Shown: positions 9,454 to 18,956, counted from the stretch's first letter. The stretch: DNA of 64,000 nucleotides from Bacteroidota bacterium (GCA_013112545.1 JABFGJ010000004.1:186001-250000), one strand, 5' to 3'. Translations and numbers: made by a program. Notes: a model not told the origin generated them from the letters alone.

Positions 9454-10176
9454 TTGGTACGATTAAATAAATTTTTGAGTGAATTGGGTTATTGCTCACG
9501 CAGAGAAGCAGACAAACTTATTGAGCAAGAGCGAGTAACCGTAAACGGCTTAATTCCAAAAACTGGAACAAAGGTTTCTATTGACGATGAGGTTGTAGTG
9601 GACGGAGAGTATGTTAATAAGCCTAAGAAAATAGCTGAACGATTTGTTTACATTGCATTTAATAAGCCGAGAGGAATAGTTTGCACAACAGATTCTAAAA
9701 GTGAAAAGAACAACATTGTTGATTACATCAATCACAAAAAGCGGATTTTTCCAATTGGAAGGCTAGATAAACCAAGCGAAGGATTGATATTTTTAACTAA
9801 TGATGGCGACATAGTCAATAAGATATTACGTTCAAAAAATAATCATGAAAAAGAGTATATCGTTACCGTTGACAAGCCTATCAATTCAACATTTATAAAA
9901 AAGATGTCGGATGGAGTTCCGATTTTAGGCACAAAAACAAAGCGATGTAAGGTAGAAAAGATTAATCAGTATAAGTTTAAAATTGTTTTAACAGAAGGCA
10001 TGAATCGCCAAATAAGACGCATGTGTGAATTCTTGGATTACAAAGTAAAATCCCTACAACGAGTGAGGATAATGAATGTAAAACTAGATGTAGGCATAGG
10101 GAAGTGGAGAGATTTAACAGATCAAGAAATTACGCAAATCAAGCAAATGGTATCTAGTTCAGCTAAAACGAAATAA
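9454..10176 (+). CDS. rluF: 23S rRNA pseudouridine synthase RluF
   Basis: The protein has 240 residues. It has an S4 RNA-binding domain at residues 1-60 (LNKFLSELGYCSRREADKLI) and then an RsuA/RluB/E/F-type pseudouridine synthase domain with catalytic Asp105 in GRLDKPSEGL. The C-terminal block GMNRQIRRMC...RIMNV...KWRDLTDQE matches RluF, which modifies U2604 of 23S rRNA. No in-frame ATG exists near the N-terminus. The TTG at 9454 is the only start that keeps the S4 domain whole, and it lies 4 bases after the preceding stop codon. Confidence 0.88.
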   Translation: MVRLNKFLSELGYCSRREADKLIEQERVTVNGLIPKTGTKVSIDDEVVVDGEYVNKPKKIAERFVYIAFNKPRGIVCTTDSKSEKNNIVDYINHKKRIFPIGRLDKPSEGLIFLTNDGDIVNKILRSKNNHEKEYIVTVDKPINSTFIKKMSDGVPILGTKTKRCKVEKINQYKFKIVLTEGMNRQIRRMCEFLDYKVKSLQRVRIMNVKLDVGIGKWRDLTDQEITQIKQMVSSSAKTK

Positions 10177-10243
10177 TTTTTCAGCTATTTATGACTCAAT
10201 AAATATTTTCGATTAAAAAAACAGATAAGCTATTTATTTAGTG

Positions 10244-10251
10244 TACGTTTG
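10244..10251 (+). promoter_or_regulatory. -7 promoter box of the cold-shock gene
   Basis: TACGTTTG is a perfect TAnnTTTG box, 26 bases before the cold-shock ATG. I see no clear -33 TTG at the usual distance. Confidence 0.5.
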
Positions 10252-10277
10252 CACTTTAAAAATTATTAAATAATAAC

Positions 10278-10469
10278 ATGAGTAAAGGAACAGTAAAGTT
10301 CTTCAATGAGGCCAAAGGTTTTGGTTTTATTACTGAAGACGAAACGAACAAAGAATATTTTGTACACATTAGCGGTCTTGTTGACGAGGTACGTGAAGGT
10401 GACGCAGTAACGTTCGATTTAAAAGAAGGTAGAAAAGGATTAAATGCGATTGACGTAAAGGTTGCATAA
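10278..10469 (+). CDS. CspA-family cold-shock protein
   Basis: This 63-residue single cold-shock domain protein starts MSKGTVKFFNEAKGFGFI. RNP1-type (KGFGFI) and RNP2-type (YFVHIS) motifs are both present. Such proteins bind single-stranded RNA or DNA and act as RNA chaperones or antiterminators in the cytoplasm. The gene has its own promoter box and a strong terminator, so it is monocistronic. Length and motifs match the family fully. Confidence 0.95.
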   Translation: MSKGTVKFFNEAKGFGFITEDETNKEYFVHISGLVDEVREGDAVTFDLKEGRKGLNAIDVKVA

Positions 10470-10492
10470 TACCAAAGATATTTTTTTAATTC

Positions 10493-10527
10493 AAAAGCCC
10501 ATTTCGATTATTCGAAATGGGCTTTTT
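10493..10527 (+). terminator. Intrinsic terminator of the cold-shock gene
   Basis: AAAAGCCCATTTCGA (10493-10507) pairs perfectly with TCGAAATGGGCTTTT (10512-10526) across the 4-base loop TTAT, and the second arm ends in five T residues. It lies 23 bases after the cold-shock stop codon. Confidence 0.9.
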
Positions 10528-10864
10528 GCTTTTAAGGGGGGGGAAACCTTCAAAACAAATTTATACGCTCCAAAAGATTTTTATAGCGCTATTCGAAACA
10601 CCGAATTTGGATCCTGAGTATTTTCGGGCATTTCGATACAAAATCCTTGGCACTTCGATACAATTTCGACTTTGTCATATTTACTCGTTGTCCGGATTTC
10701 ACTTAGGGTACTTCTTGAAAATGTATAAAAGGATACAAATTGAGCAATCAAGGTGCAATAAAATAGTATAGTAAGCTAATTTTGAAATCAATGAGTTATA
10801 TTGGTTGTCAAGGAATTCCCTATCAAAACTCTTATTCTACTTTACTTGCTAAAGAAAATTACAA
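10528..10864. other. Intergenic region with no recognised gene
   Basis: This stretch lies between the cold-shock terminator and the 3' end of the aminotransferase gene. It holds a run of eight G residues (10536-10543) and two close copies of a CTTCGATACAA-like phrase (around 10635 and 10655). Small open frames here have no family resemblance. Confidence 0.5.
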
Positions 10865-12040
10865 CTACAACAAATCCAAAATGATTTGGCAAGCTTTGCG
10901 AATTTCTTCCTCAGAAATAGTTAGGGGAGGAGCTAAGCGAAAGGCATTGGGTGTAGATAGAAACCAAAACAAAATCAAGCCATTTTCCAGGCTTTTTAAA
11001 ACGATTTCTTTGACCTTTTCTTCGCTTTCTAATTCGATGGCAAACATCAAACCTTTATGTCTTACTTCTTTAATTTTTTCATGCACCAATAATTGATGAA
11101 TTAATTCTGCTTTTGATTGTACGGATTCAAGTAAGTGGTTTTCTCTAGTGAATTTTAATCCAGCAGCAGCTGCGGCGCAAACAACAGGATGTCCACCAAA
11201 AGTAGTGATGTGTCCTAGCATGGGATTGTAGCTGAATTTTGCCATTAATTGCCTGGAGCAAATTAGGGCGCCTATCGGCATTCCCGCCCCCAGGGCTTTA
11301 CCACTGGTTAGGATATCTGGTTGTATTCCATAATGTTCAAAAGCCCACATTTTACCAGTTCTGCCCATTCCGCATTGTATTTCATCTAAAATCAACAGCG
11401 TTCCAGTTTCTTTGCATTTCTTGCTTAATGCTTTTAAATATAATTCATTAGGTATTCGAACTCCGGCATCTCCTTGTATGGTTTCTAAGATTACCGCTGC
11501 GGTTTTCTTAGTTATTTTCTCTAAATCATCCCAAAAGTTTAGTTGTATAAAGCTGACATCTGGCAATAGCGGTCTGAAAGGAATCTTTTTTATTTCGTTA
11601 TAACTAACACTTAATGAGCCATGTGTGCTTCCATGATAACTGCCTTTAAAAGCGATTAGCTCTGTTCTTCCTGTTGCTCGCTTGGCTAATTTAAGTGCAG
11701 CTTCATTAGCTTCTGTACCAGAATTAACAAAATAAAATGCATCTAATTCCGGTGGTAAGACTAACATTAGCTCTTCGGCTAATTGGTTTTGCGCTTCTTG
11801 TTCAAATTCTCCATACACCATAACATGTAGGTGTTTATCCACTTGGTTCTTTATGGCCGAATTTACCGCTTCATTTCCATGTCCTAAGGAAGAAACTCCA
11901 ATTCCAGAGATAAAATCCAGATAAGCTTGGTCGTTTTCATCGTAGATATAAGAGCCTTTGGCGTATTTAACTTTAATCCCAAAAGGGAAAGGAGTCGTTT
12001 GAGCCAAGTGATTTCTGAAGGTGTTTTGCTCTTTATTCAT
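10865..12040 (-). CDS. Class III PLP-dependent aminotransferase (acetylornithine/ornithine aminotransferase-like)
   Basis: This 391-residue fold-type I aminotransferase of class III has the phosphate-binding segment NSGTEANEAALKLA (106-119), the motif LILDEIQCGMGRTG (216-229) and the PLP-binding Lys248 in TSGKALGAGMP. Related enzymes move the terminal amino group of acetylornithine, ornithine or similar omega-amino compounds to 2-oxoglutarate. In Bacteroidota this subgroup is usually left without an assigned substrate, and no arginine genes are nearby, so I give no gene name. The ATG at 12038-12040 fits the family N-terminus. Confidence 0.85.
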   Translation of the reverse strand: MNKEQNTFRNHLAQTTPFPFGIKVKYAKGSYIYDENDQAYLDFISGIGVSSLGHGNEAVNSAIKNQVDKHLHVMVYGEFEQEAQNQLAEELMLVLPPELDAFYFVNSGTEANEAALKLAKRATGRTELIAFKGSYHGSTHGSLSVSYNEIKKIPFRPLLPDVSFIQLNFWDDLEKITKKTAAVILETIQGDAGVRIPNELYLKALSKKCKETGTLLILDEIQCGMGRTGKMWAFEHYGIQPDILTSGKALGAGMPIGALICSRQLMAKFSYNPMLGHITTFGGHPVVCAAAAAGLKFTRENHLLESVQSKAELIHQLLVHEKIKEVRHKGLMFAIELESEEKVKEIVLKSLENGLILFWFLSTPNAFRLAPPLTISEEEIRKACQIILDLL

Positions 12041-12062
12041 AGGTATAAAAATAATTAATCAA

Positions 12063-12094
12063 AAAAGTCCATCTACAAATGTAAATGGACTTTT
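12063..12094 (-). terminator. Terminator of the transketolase operon
   Basis: AAAAGTCCAT (12063-12072) pairs with ATGGACTTTT (12085-12094). Read on the minus strand, the second arm runs into six T residues. It lies 18 bases beyond the transketolase C-subunit stop codon and before the aminotransferase start. Confidence 0.75.
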
Positions 12095-12111
12095 ATAAAA
12101 AGGTATAAAAA

Positions 12112-13065
12112 CTATCTAGCTAATAGGATTTTTGCTTTTTCAATTATGCTCTTACTGCTTAATCCATATTTTTCAAACAATTCTTCTGGTTTTCCACTTT
12201 CTCCGAATGAATCGTTAACGGCTACCATTTCCATTGGAGTAGGAAGTTTTCTAGCAAGTAATTGAGCTACGCTATCACCTAAACCGCCATTCATTTGATG
12301 TTCTTCAGCAGTGATAACTTTTCTTGTTTTAGTTGCTGATTTTAATATGGCCGCTTCATCCAAAGGTTTAATGGTGTGAATATTAATAACTTCAACGCTA
12401 ATATTTTCTGTTTCTTCTAAGTATTCAGCAGCTTTTAAAGCTTCCCAAACACAATGCCCAGTGGCTATTATAGTAAGGTCAGTTCCTTCTTGAAAAGTAA
12501 TGGCTTTCCCAATTTCAAATTTTTGATTTTCAGGAGTAAATACTGGCCATTTTGGTCTTCCGAATCGCAAATAAACTGGACCTTCAAATTCAGCTATGGC
12601 AATGGTTGCAGCTTTTGTTTGGTTATAATCGCAAGGATTGATAACCGTCATGCCTGGTAGCATTTTCATCAATCCGATGTCTTCAAGTATTTGGTGAGTT
12701 GCACCATCTTCACCCAAGGTTAAGCCAGCATGAGAAGCGCAAATCTTCACATTCTTATCGCTATAAGCAATCGATTGTCGTATTTGGTCATAAACTCGAC
12801 CAGTAGAGAAGTTGGCAAAGGTTCCAGTAAATGGTATTTTTCCTCCAATGGTAAGTCCTGCGGCAACGCCCATCATATTGGCTTCTGCAATTCCAGCCTG
12901 AATAAATCGATCTGGGAATTCATCTTTAAAAGCATCCATTTTTAAAGAGCCTGTTAAGTCAGCGCAAAGTGCAACTACTTGAGGGTTCCTTTTTCCAGCT
13001 TCTAATAATCCTGCTCCAAATCCTGAGCGAGTGTCTTTTTTTTCAGTGTATTCGTACTTTGCCAT
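12112..13065 (-). CDS. Transketolase C-terminal subunit
   Basis: This 317-residue protein holds the pyrimidine-binding (residues ~8-170) and C-terminal domains of a two-subunit transketolase. The catalytic Glu that activates thiamine diphosphate sits in [14 protein letters not shown] (~residue 80). [14 protein letters not shown] and the C-terminal block [18 protein letters not shown] are typical. With the N-subunit it moves two-carbon ketol units in the pentose phosphate pathway. In most relatives the two subunit genes are adjacent. Here a VWA gene sits between them, ending 5 bases before this ATG. Confidence 0.92.
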   Translation of the reverse strand: MAKYEYTEKKDTRSGFGAGLLEAGKRNPQVVALCADLTGSLKMDAFKDEFPDRFIQAGIAEANMMGVAAGLTIGGKIPFTGTFANFSTGRVYDQIRQSIAYSDKNVKICASHAGLTLGEDGATHQILEDIGLMKMLPGMTVINPCDYNQTKAATIAIAEFEGPVYLRFGRPKWPVFTPENQKFEIGKAITFQEGTDLTIIATGHCVWEALKAAEYLEETENISVEVINIHTIKPLDEAAILKSATKTRKVITAEEHQMNGGLGDSVAQLLARKLPTPMEMVAVNDSFGESGKPEELFEKYGLSSKSIIEKAKILLAR

Positions 13066-13070
13066 TTTGC

Positions 13071-14444
13071 TTATAATTTAACTTGAGTGCTTTGTCCTGA
13101 TTGAATAGTAAATGATTGTTCTTTAGTATATATGCTTTGTTTTGCGTTTAAAGGTCGATATACAATTCGATAACTTCCTGGTTGCAATACGATGGATTCT
13201 CTGGTACTTGATTCGGATATGTTGCAAACCCAAACGAGTTTATCTTCTTTTTCTAGAAAAATACTTCCATAGCCTTTAGAAGTTGAACCGATAGAAACCA
13301 TGCCAGCTTGCGGTATTTCAACTTTAGTCGTGTTGCTTTGTGCTATATTAACATTTTCAACATAAGTTCTTGGAAGGGTTAAGATTTCTAAGTCATATTT
13401 TCCGACTAGGTAGCGTTGTTGACGATCAAAATCTTGAATGACTAAGGTTTTGTCTTCCCCGTGTTTTCGAACGATAGCTTTTAAATCTTTGTATTCATTG
13501 AAACCATTCATTTTAATCACCAAGTCGCCTTGAGGAGCATCAACAGCAATGATGTTGTGTTTGCCAGCAGTCAATTTTATGTCTTTTTTCTCAACAGGAG
13601 GTATGGTGTGAACTGTTAAATTATAATTTCCCAATGGGTCAATAGGAATGGTGTCTGGATTTCCTCTACTGTCTATGGTGTGAATGAAATTATAGCGGAT
13701 GCTGCCTGAAAACGCATCGTAGAAAGTCATGGCTACATTGGTTTCTGTTGGTTTGTTTAAGATGTCTAATAAATTAACCTGAGCTGTAGTATTGTTAAGT
13801 GCTTGAGAAATAACGATGCCCAATACATTTCTGAATGTTGATTCGCTTTTTGCATCGAAAAAATTACCAATACATTTAAAGGCGTCCATGATTTGAGGAT
13901 CCAATCCTAATCCGATAACAAATGGTTTTAAAATGACTCCTTTTTTCTGCAAAGCCAAAGAAACAGCACAAGGATCGCCATCACATTCCTCAATTCCATC
14001 GGTAATTAAGATAATGACATTTCTGCAATCGCTACAAGTAGGAAAATCGTTGGCTGCTTGCTCAAGCGAGTAGGCTATAAGCGTAGTTCCTTTTGGTTGA
14101 ATTGACCTTAATGTTGATTTTATCTTATCGTGGTTTTTTGGTGAAAATGGAACTTCAAGCTTAGTGTCTTTACAATTTCTACCATCAGCAGAAACATTAT
14201 ATTGGTGTCCATAAGCCCTTAGCGCTAATTCTATGTTAGGTACATCACTAAGACTGTCAACTAATTCTCTTAGTAGTCGAGTTGCAATTTGCATTTTAGA
14301 TCCATTATCCCATCTGGCATACATGCTTTGAGAACCATCTAGGACAAATAAAATTCTTGTTTTTTGCGGATTGCTTTGGGCGTGAGTTATGCTAGAGAAA
14401 ACCATAAACAGGACAAGTAGTCCAAGCGAGATTCGAAGCTTCAT
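13071..14444 (-). CDS. Secreted von Willebrand factor A (VWA) domain protein
   Basis: I chose the ATG at 14442-14444, giving 457 residues, because it starts a clean signal peptide ([13 protein letters not shown]... ending THAQ); the frame is open to 14489. A VWA domain follows. Its metal-ion-dependent adhesion site is intact: DGSQS at 36-40, a Thr in [10 protein letters not shown], and an Asp in [15 protein letters not shown]. Several cysteines point to an oxidising compartment. The rest (~220-457) looks like repeated beta-sandwich domains, with similar segments such as [14 protein letters not shown] and [13 protein letters not shown]. It is probably a periplasmic or surface binding protein. 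The gene sits between the transketolase subunit genes, 5 bases before the C-subunit. Confidence 0.8.
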   Translation of the reverse strand: MKLRISLGLLVLFMVFSSITHAQSNPQKTRILFVLDGSQSMYARWDNGSKMQIATRLLRELVDSLSDVPNIELALRAYGHQYNVSADGRNCKDTKLEVPFSPKNHDKIKSTLRSIQPKGTTLIAYSLEQAANDFPTCSDCRNVIILITDGIEECDGDPCAVSLALQKKGVILKPFVIGLGLDPQIMDAFKCIGNFFDAKSESTFRNVLGIVISQALNNTTAQVNLLDILNKPTETNVAMTFYDAFSGSIRYNFIHTIDSRGNPDTIPIDPLGNYNLTVHTIPPVEKKDIKLTAGKHNIIAVDAPQGDLVIKMNGFNEYKDLKAIVRKHGEDKTLVIQDFDRQQRYLVGKYDLEILTLPRTYVENVNIAQSNTTKVEIPQAGMVSIGSTSKGYGSIFLEKEDKLVWVCNISESSTRESIVLQPGSYRIVYRPLNAKQSIYTKEQSFTIQSGQSTQVKL

Positions 14445-14495
14445 AGAGGATGCTTTTAGAGTTAAAAGTTTATGGAAATCAACAACCATACCTTT

Positions 14496-15338
14496 TTAAT
14501 AATCGCCTAAAGTTTCTTCCAATTGATCTAAAGCATTGGCTAATTGTTCGTCGTTGGGAGCAACACCATGCCAAGCATGTGTTCCCATCATATAGTCAAC
14601 CCCTTGGCCCATTTCTGTTTTCATTAGAATCGCAATGGGCTTACCATGGCCACATTTTGTTTTTGCAAATCGAAGCGTATCAACTACGTTTTGCATTTGA
14701 TTGCCTTCCATGTCAATGACTTCCCATCCAAAAGCTTCAAACTTTGATCTTAAATCACCTAAACTTAAAACATCTTCCACATCTCCATCGATTTGTCGGC
14801 CATTCCAATCAACGGTCATGATTAGATTGTCAATCTTTTGATGTGCAGCAAACATCATGGCTTCCCAAATTTGTCCTTCTTGTAGTTCTCCATCTCCGTG
14901 AAGAGAATAAACAATTTTAGAATCTCCATTCATTTTTTTTGCCATAGCAGCACCTGCGGCAACAGATAAGCCTTGCCCTAAAGAACCACTTGCCATACGA
15001 ATACCAGGTAAACCTTCATGTGTAGTTGGGTGACCTTGTAAACGGGTATTGATTTTTCGAAAGCTGCTCAGTTCAGAAACTGGGAAATAACCACTTCTGG
15101 CTAAAGCGCTATAAAAAACTGGAGAAATATGACCGTTGGAAAGAAAGAAAAGGTCTTCATTTTTACCATCCATGGAAAAATCAGTAGAATGCTCTAGTAT
15201 TTCAAAATAAAGTGCTGTAAAAAAATCAGCACAACCAAGCGAGCCACCAGGGTGTCCCGAATTTACGGCGTGTACCATTCTTACTATGTCTCTGCGGATT
15301 TGACTGGCTGTTTTTTCGAGTTCTTGGATGCTAGGCAT
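14496..15338 (-). CDS. Transketolase N-terminal (thiamine diphosphate-binding) subunit
   Basis: This 280-residue protein carries the diphosphate-binding half of transketolase: HPGGSLG at 29-35, GHISPVFYSALA, SGSLGQGLSVAAGAA, and the thiamine diphosphate/Mg motif GDGELQEGQIWEA followed by an Asn (DWNGRQ). It needs the C-subunit (12112-13065) for activity. The 51-base gap to the VWA start suggests a three-gene transcription unit. Length and motifs match the short N-subunit family. Confidence 0.92.
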   Translation of the reverse strand: MPSIQELEKTASQIRRDIVRMVHAVNSGHPGGSLGCADFFTALYFEILEHSTDFSMDGKNEDLFFLSNGHISPVFYSALARSGYFPVSELSSFRKINTRLQGHPTTHEGLPGIRMASGSLGQGLSVAAGAAMAKKMNGDSKIVYSLHGDGELQEGQIWEAMMFAAHQKIDNLIMTVDWNGRQIDGDVEDVLSLGDLRSKFEAFGWEVIDMEGNQMQNVVDTLRFAKTKCGHGKPIAILMKTEMGQGVDYMMGTHAWHGVAPNDEQLANALDQLEETLGDY

Positions 15339-15457
15339 GCTTTGAAATTAAGGAGTTTTATATGGGTCTCAAAGGTAAATTTAATTGTGAAGGAAATCAG
15401 AAAAATGTTAATAACATTTATTGACTGTTGATAAGCTTTAAATCTTGAAAGAATGAA

Positions 15458-15465
15458 TAACTTTG
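15458..15465 (+). promoter_or_regulatory. -7 promoter box of ychF
   Basis: TAACTTTG is a perfect TAnnTTTG box, 22 bases before the ychF ATG. No TTG lies at the usual -33 spacing. Confidence 0.5.
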
Positions 15466-15487
15466 CCGCCTTTAAAAATAAATTAAT

Positions 15488-16585
15488 ATGGCCTTAAAAT
15501 GTGGAATCGTCGGTTTGCCAAATGTTGGAAAATCAACCTTGTTTAATTGTTTGTCAAATGCGAAAGCACAATCGGCAAACTTCCCATTTTGTACTATCGA
15601 ACCTAATGTGGGTGTAATTACAGTGCCCGATGAGCGATTAAATAAATTGTCGGAAATCGTGCAGCCAGAGAATGTACAGCCCACCACCATTGATATTGTA
15701 GATATTGCTGGCTTGGTAAAAGGAGCAAGTAAAGGTGAAGGATTAGGCAATAAATTTTTGGGAAATATTCGAGAAACAGATGCGATTATCCATGTGTTGA
15801 GGTGTTTTGAAGATGGAAACATCGTGCATGTAGATGGCTCAGTAAACCCAGTAAGAGATAAAGAGACGATTGATTATGAATTGATTCTGAAAGATCTAGA
15901 GGCGATTGATAAAAAGCTAGAAAAAATTTCTCGTGCGGCTAAAACAGGAGATAAAGCAGCTAGAGTTAGCCAAGAGATTCTATTGAAGTATAAATCTCAT
16001 TTAGAAGCTGGGCATTCTGCACGCTCTATTGATTTGGAAAAAGAACAAAAGCGAGAAGTTGCAGATTTGTTTTTATTAACGGAAAAGCCAGTATTATATG
16101 TGTGCAATGTGGATGAAGGTTCGATTGCAAATGGCAACAAACATGTAGAAGCAGTTAAAGCAGCTGTAGCTGCTGAAAATGCAGAAGTATTGATGGTTGC
16201 AGCAGGTTTAGAAGCTGATATTGCTGAACTAGAAGATTCAGAAGAACGAAAGGAGTTTTTGGAAGATGCTGGTTTATCAGAGCCTGGAGTAAATAAATTA
16301 ATTAAAGCTGCGTATTCATTATTGAATCTACAAACTTACTTTACGGCGGGCAAGAAGGAAGTAAGAGCTTGGACGATAAAGAAAGGGATGACTGCGCCAC
16401 AAGCTGCAGGTGTAATTCATGGTGATTTTGAACGTGGGTTTATTAAAGCGGAAGTAATTAAGTTTCAAGATTGGGTAAATTTTGGTTCTGAACAAGCTGC
16501 AAAGGAAGCTGGAAAAATGAATATGGAAGGAAAGGAATACATCGTTCAAGATGGCGACGTAATGCACTTTAAGTTTAATGTTTAA
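15488..16585 (+). CDS. ychF: YchF/OLA1 family ATPase
   Basis: This 365-residue Obg-like P-loop protein has G1 GLPNVGKST at 8-16 and G3 DIAGLVKGA. The altered base-recognition motif NVDE replaces NKxD, which explains why YchF hydrolyses ATP rather than GTP. A coiled-coil insertion (~residues 130-200) and a C-terminal TGS domain (~280-365, ending GDVMHFKFNV) complete the fold. YchF binds ribosomes and affects oxidative-stress responses and translation initiation. Its 3' end overlaps the end of the convergent membrane protein gene by 11 bases. Confidence 0.95.
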   Translation: MALKCGIVGLPNVGKSTLFNCLSNAKAQSANFPFCTIEPNVGVITVPDERLNKLSEIVQPENVQPTTIDIVDIAGLVKGASKGEGLGNKFLGNIRETDAIIHVLRCFEDGNIVHVDGSVNPVRDKETIDYELILKDLEAIDKKLEKISRAAKTGDKAARVSQEILLKYKSHLEAGHSARSIDLEKEQKREVADLFLLTEKPVLYVCNVDEGSIANGNKHVEAVKAAVAAENAEVLMVAAGLEADIAELEDSEERKEFLEDAGLSEPGVNKLIKAAYSLLNLQTYFTAGKKEVRAWTIKKGMTAPQAAGVIHGDFERGFIKAEVIKFQDWVNFGSEQAAKEAGKMNMEGKEYIVQDGDVMHFKFNV

Positions 16586-17960
16586 GTGACTTAAAAATCA
16601 CGTATTTACTAGAGTTCTTCTCAAATACTCGAAGAAGTTTCAAGTCCTTGTTGGATTCTAAATCTTTTAATTGAATTCCCCAGTCGGTGGGAGAATGCCA
16701 ATTATCCCAAATTATAATTCCGGGTTGCTTTAACTTTTCTGCATGATCTAAAATCGAATGAACAGCAGGGTTAAAGGGGTCTAAATTTAAAGATTCTGAG
16801 AGGTATGGGTCTGAATAAACTAGTAATGGTAGGGTATTAAATTCTGAGTTAACCCAGGTAGAAACTTGATTGGCTAAGTTTTGGGATTCGTTTAAATTTA
16901 AGTCTTTTTGCCAATCGACTGCAGCAGGATTAGATGTGAAAATAAAAACGAAGCTGTATATTAAAAATAAAGCTTGGATTGTATTGCGGATTTTTTTCGA
17001 CTTAATCCATTCAAAAGCATAGTTGAAGCCATACAGACAAATTACTGCCATTATAGGAATAAGGCAACCTAAAACGCGCTTTAATCCCATGGAATTAAAT
17101 ATTCCGAATTTCCAGAAAAGGGCATGAGCTATAAAAAAGGCTAAAAAGCTAAAGGCTATTAAAAGTAGCGGTGTGGATTTCCATCTTTTTTTTCTGAGAT
17201 TGAAATAAAGTAAGCCGATTAAACCAATACAAAACAGAATAAGTAAAGGCAAACCTGTTACATAGATTAATTGTACTGGAAAGTGAAAAATAGAGCCGCT
17301 GCCATAAGGAGAACTTAATGAGGCATAAGGAATTTTGGTAAATACCCACAAAAAATCCTGATAATAATGCCAGCCGATTAAAGAGTAAACAAGATGGCCA
17401 ACAAGCAAATAAGGTAGCACTTTAAACTGCTTGTTAGCTAAGAAGTAAAAACCGATAAGTCCTATTAAAATCAATCCTTCTGAGCGTACAAAAGGTAAAA
17501 AGGAGATAAGAATTGCAGCTGAGGTTAGTTTTTTATCCAGGATTAAATAAATACCTAAAGTTAAAATAAGTGCAGCTAAAGGCTCTGTTAAACCACTAAA
17601 AGTAACTAAGTAGGTGAGTGGCATTAGAAAAACAAAGAATGCGATTAGCCAACTGTGTTTTAAATTGAGTTTAGTTGCAATCCTTTCTGCAAAATAGATG
17701 CTGAGCAAGGTGCACAAAACATTAAACACTTTGACACCCACAAAACCATATTGAGCAAAAGGAGTAGCAAGTAAAGTGAATAATGGTTTTGCCCAATGGT
17801 TTAAATACAATTCAGGATGAATAGGAGCGTACTTGGCGTATAAATAATGATTTATGCTATCTGCTTCTTGTCCGGTGCCATTGAAAAAATAGAGTACAAC
17901 TACTGAAACAATAATGCTTAAGTAGAAGCTAATGAGCTTGATGTGATGATTTGAAATCAA
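16575..17960 (-). CDS. Polytopic membrane protein, GT-C glycosyltransferase-like
   Basis: The protein has 461 residues with about ten hydrophobic segments. An acidic site follows the first helix (TGQEADSINHYLYAKY) and HWAKPLFTLLATPF comes next, an arrangement typical of GT-C lipid-linked-sugar transferases such as the GT39/PMT-like families. A periplasmic tail of about 100 residues forms the C-terminus. The donor and acceptor are unknown. The gene is alone on its strand, with its end overlapping that of ychF and its start divergent from the HTH-PIN pair. Confidence 0.6.
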   Translation of the reverse strand: MISNHHIKLISFYLSIIVSVVVLYFFNGTGQEADSINHYLYAKYAPIHPELYLNHWAKPLFTLLATPFAQYGFVGVKVFNVLCTLLSIYFAERIATKLNLKHSWLIAFFVFLMPLTYLVTFSGLTEPLAALILTLGIYLILDKKLTSAAILISFLPFVRSEGLILIGLIGFYFLANKQFKVLPYLLVGHLVYSLIGWHYYQDFLWVFTKIPYASLSSPYGSGSIFHFPVQLIYVTGLPLLILFCIGLIGLLYFNLRKKRWKSTPLLLIAFSFLAFFIAHALFWKFGIFNSMGLKRVLGCLIPIMAVICLYGFNYAFEWIKSKKIRNTIQALFLIYSFVFIFTSNPAAVDWQKDLNLNESQNLANQVSTWVNSEFNTLPLLVYSDPYLSESLNLDPFNPAVHSILDHAEKLKQPGIIIWDNWHSPTDWGIQLKDLESNKDLKLLRVFEKNSSKYVIFKSLKH

Positions 17961-18031
17961 TTATTTTTAACTAGTATAATAAACGCAAACCTATTGTTTT
18001 ATTTAGAAATAGAGATAAAGAAATAAAACTG

Positions 18032-18055
18032 TTTCGTTTATTTCGTTTATATTTG
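18032..18055 (+). promoter_or_regulatory. Promoter with tandem 9-bp repeat before the HTH-PIN pair
   Basis: Two exact direct copies of TTTCGTTTA (18032-18040 and 18041-18049) run into a TATATTTG box (18048-18055, TAnnTTTG), 27 bases before the HTH gene start. A repeat overlapping the -7 box is what an autorepressing antitoxin would use. Binding itself is inferred. Confidence 0.45.
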
Positions 18056-18082
18056 CAATAGGTACATTTTTAAGAACTTACT

Positions 18083-18538
18083 ATGGATAATTATTTAGAT
18101 ATAAAAAAGCCATCTAAAAAAGAACAAATTTTAGCAATGGCGTCTTACAATGCTCTTGCAACAACATTAGAGCATATAAATAAAGAGAATCCTGAGATTG
18201 AAATTGAGCAAACAGAAGAAAAAATAAAAATTCCACTTTCTGCATTAAAATTACTAGTTAAGATTCTAAAGGCAACGAGTCAAGGAAAGCCAATTTCAGT
18301 AGTTCCAATTGCTACTGAAATGACAACTCAGGCGGCAGCCGAGTTATTATCTTGTTCTCGACCTCATTTTGTTAAGCTTTTAGAACAAGGGGAGATTCCA
18401 TTTATTAAAGTAGGAAAGCATCGACGTGTTAAGTTTGAGGATGTTATAAACTACAAGAAACGTATGAAAGCAAAACAAGAGGATTTGCTTATTAAGATGA
18501 TGAGAACAGACGAAAAATCTGGCTTATATGATTCATAG
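18083..18538 (+). CDS. Excisionase-family HTH protein, probable antitoxin
   Basis: The protein has 151 residues. The C-terminal part (~81-130, TTQAAAELLSCSRPHFVKLL then KVGKHRRVKFEDV) is an excisionase/MerR-like winged helix. The N-terminal 75 residues are helical and may contact the toxin. The stop overlaps the next gene's start by 11 bases. Excisionase-like HTH proteins paired with a downstream PIN protein form a known toxin-antitoxin layout, with the HTH partner as antitoxin and repressor. Here the toxin partner is truncated, so this gene may be left only as a repressor. Confidence 0.75.
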   Translation: MDNYLDIKKPSKKEQILAMASYNALATTLEHINKENPEIEIEQTEEKIKIPLSALKLLVKILKATSQGKPISVVPIATEMTTQAAAELLSCSRPHFVKLLEQGEIPFIKVGKHRRVKFEDVINYKKRMKAKQEDLLIKMMRTDEKSGLYDS

Positions 18539-18956
18539 TGTTCGTTATACCTGTGTGCTAGATACAAATGTAATCTATCCAATAGAAATTCGAGATTTAT
18601 TGTTTTGGTTTGCTCATTATGAGTTATATACACCAAAATGGAGTTATCATATTTTTGATGAATGGGAAGATGTAATGCAAAGAAAAGGGATTAACGTTCA
18701 AGAAGCGAAAAAGAGATCTGCTGTTGCCAATCTAGCTTTTCCAGATGCGCTTGTTGAGAATTATGAGTCCTTAATTACTGGATTGAATTTGCCTGATGAA
18801 AAATATTCCAACGATATTACTCTGGAGTGTCATGTTTCCATTATCATCATATTGATAAGTTCTTTTATAACCTTCCATTGCAGAAGTATTCGTGTCTGGT
18901 ACTGGGTTTTTAATAACAATATCTGGACTGCAAGTCCGCGCTTGCTTCAAATTTAA
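18528..18956 (+). pseudogene. PIN-domain toxin, 3' end replaced by Rhs-derived sequence
   Basis: Residues 1-92 read as a PIN nuclease: LDTNVIYP with the first catalytic Asp (12), then FDEWEDVM with acidic residues (44-48). After NLPDEK (about 18803) resemblance stops just where this family normally continues with an Asp-Arg-His block carrying a further catalytic acid. From 18829 the DNA matches the antisense strand of the nearby Rhs gene, so the last ~45 codons are unrelated and the RNase active site is incomplete. I read this as a toxin inactivated by a deletion or recombination. The frame runs to a stop at 18956. Confidence 0.7.

Noticed and set aside
10536-10543. Run of eight G residues as a phase-variable tract
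   Set aside because: It lies just after the cold-shock terminator, away from any promoter or coding frame that it could switch; possibly a sequencing-sensitive site.
10517-11096. Two plus-strand frames beyond the cold-shock terminator
   Set aside because: The first starts inside the terminator; the second overlaps the aminotransferase gene antisense. Neither resembles a protein family.
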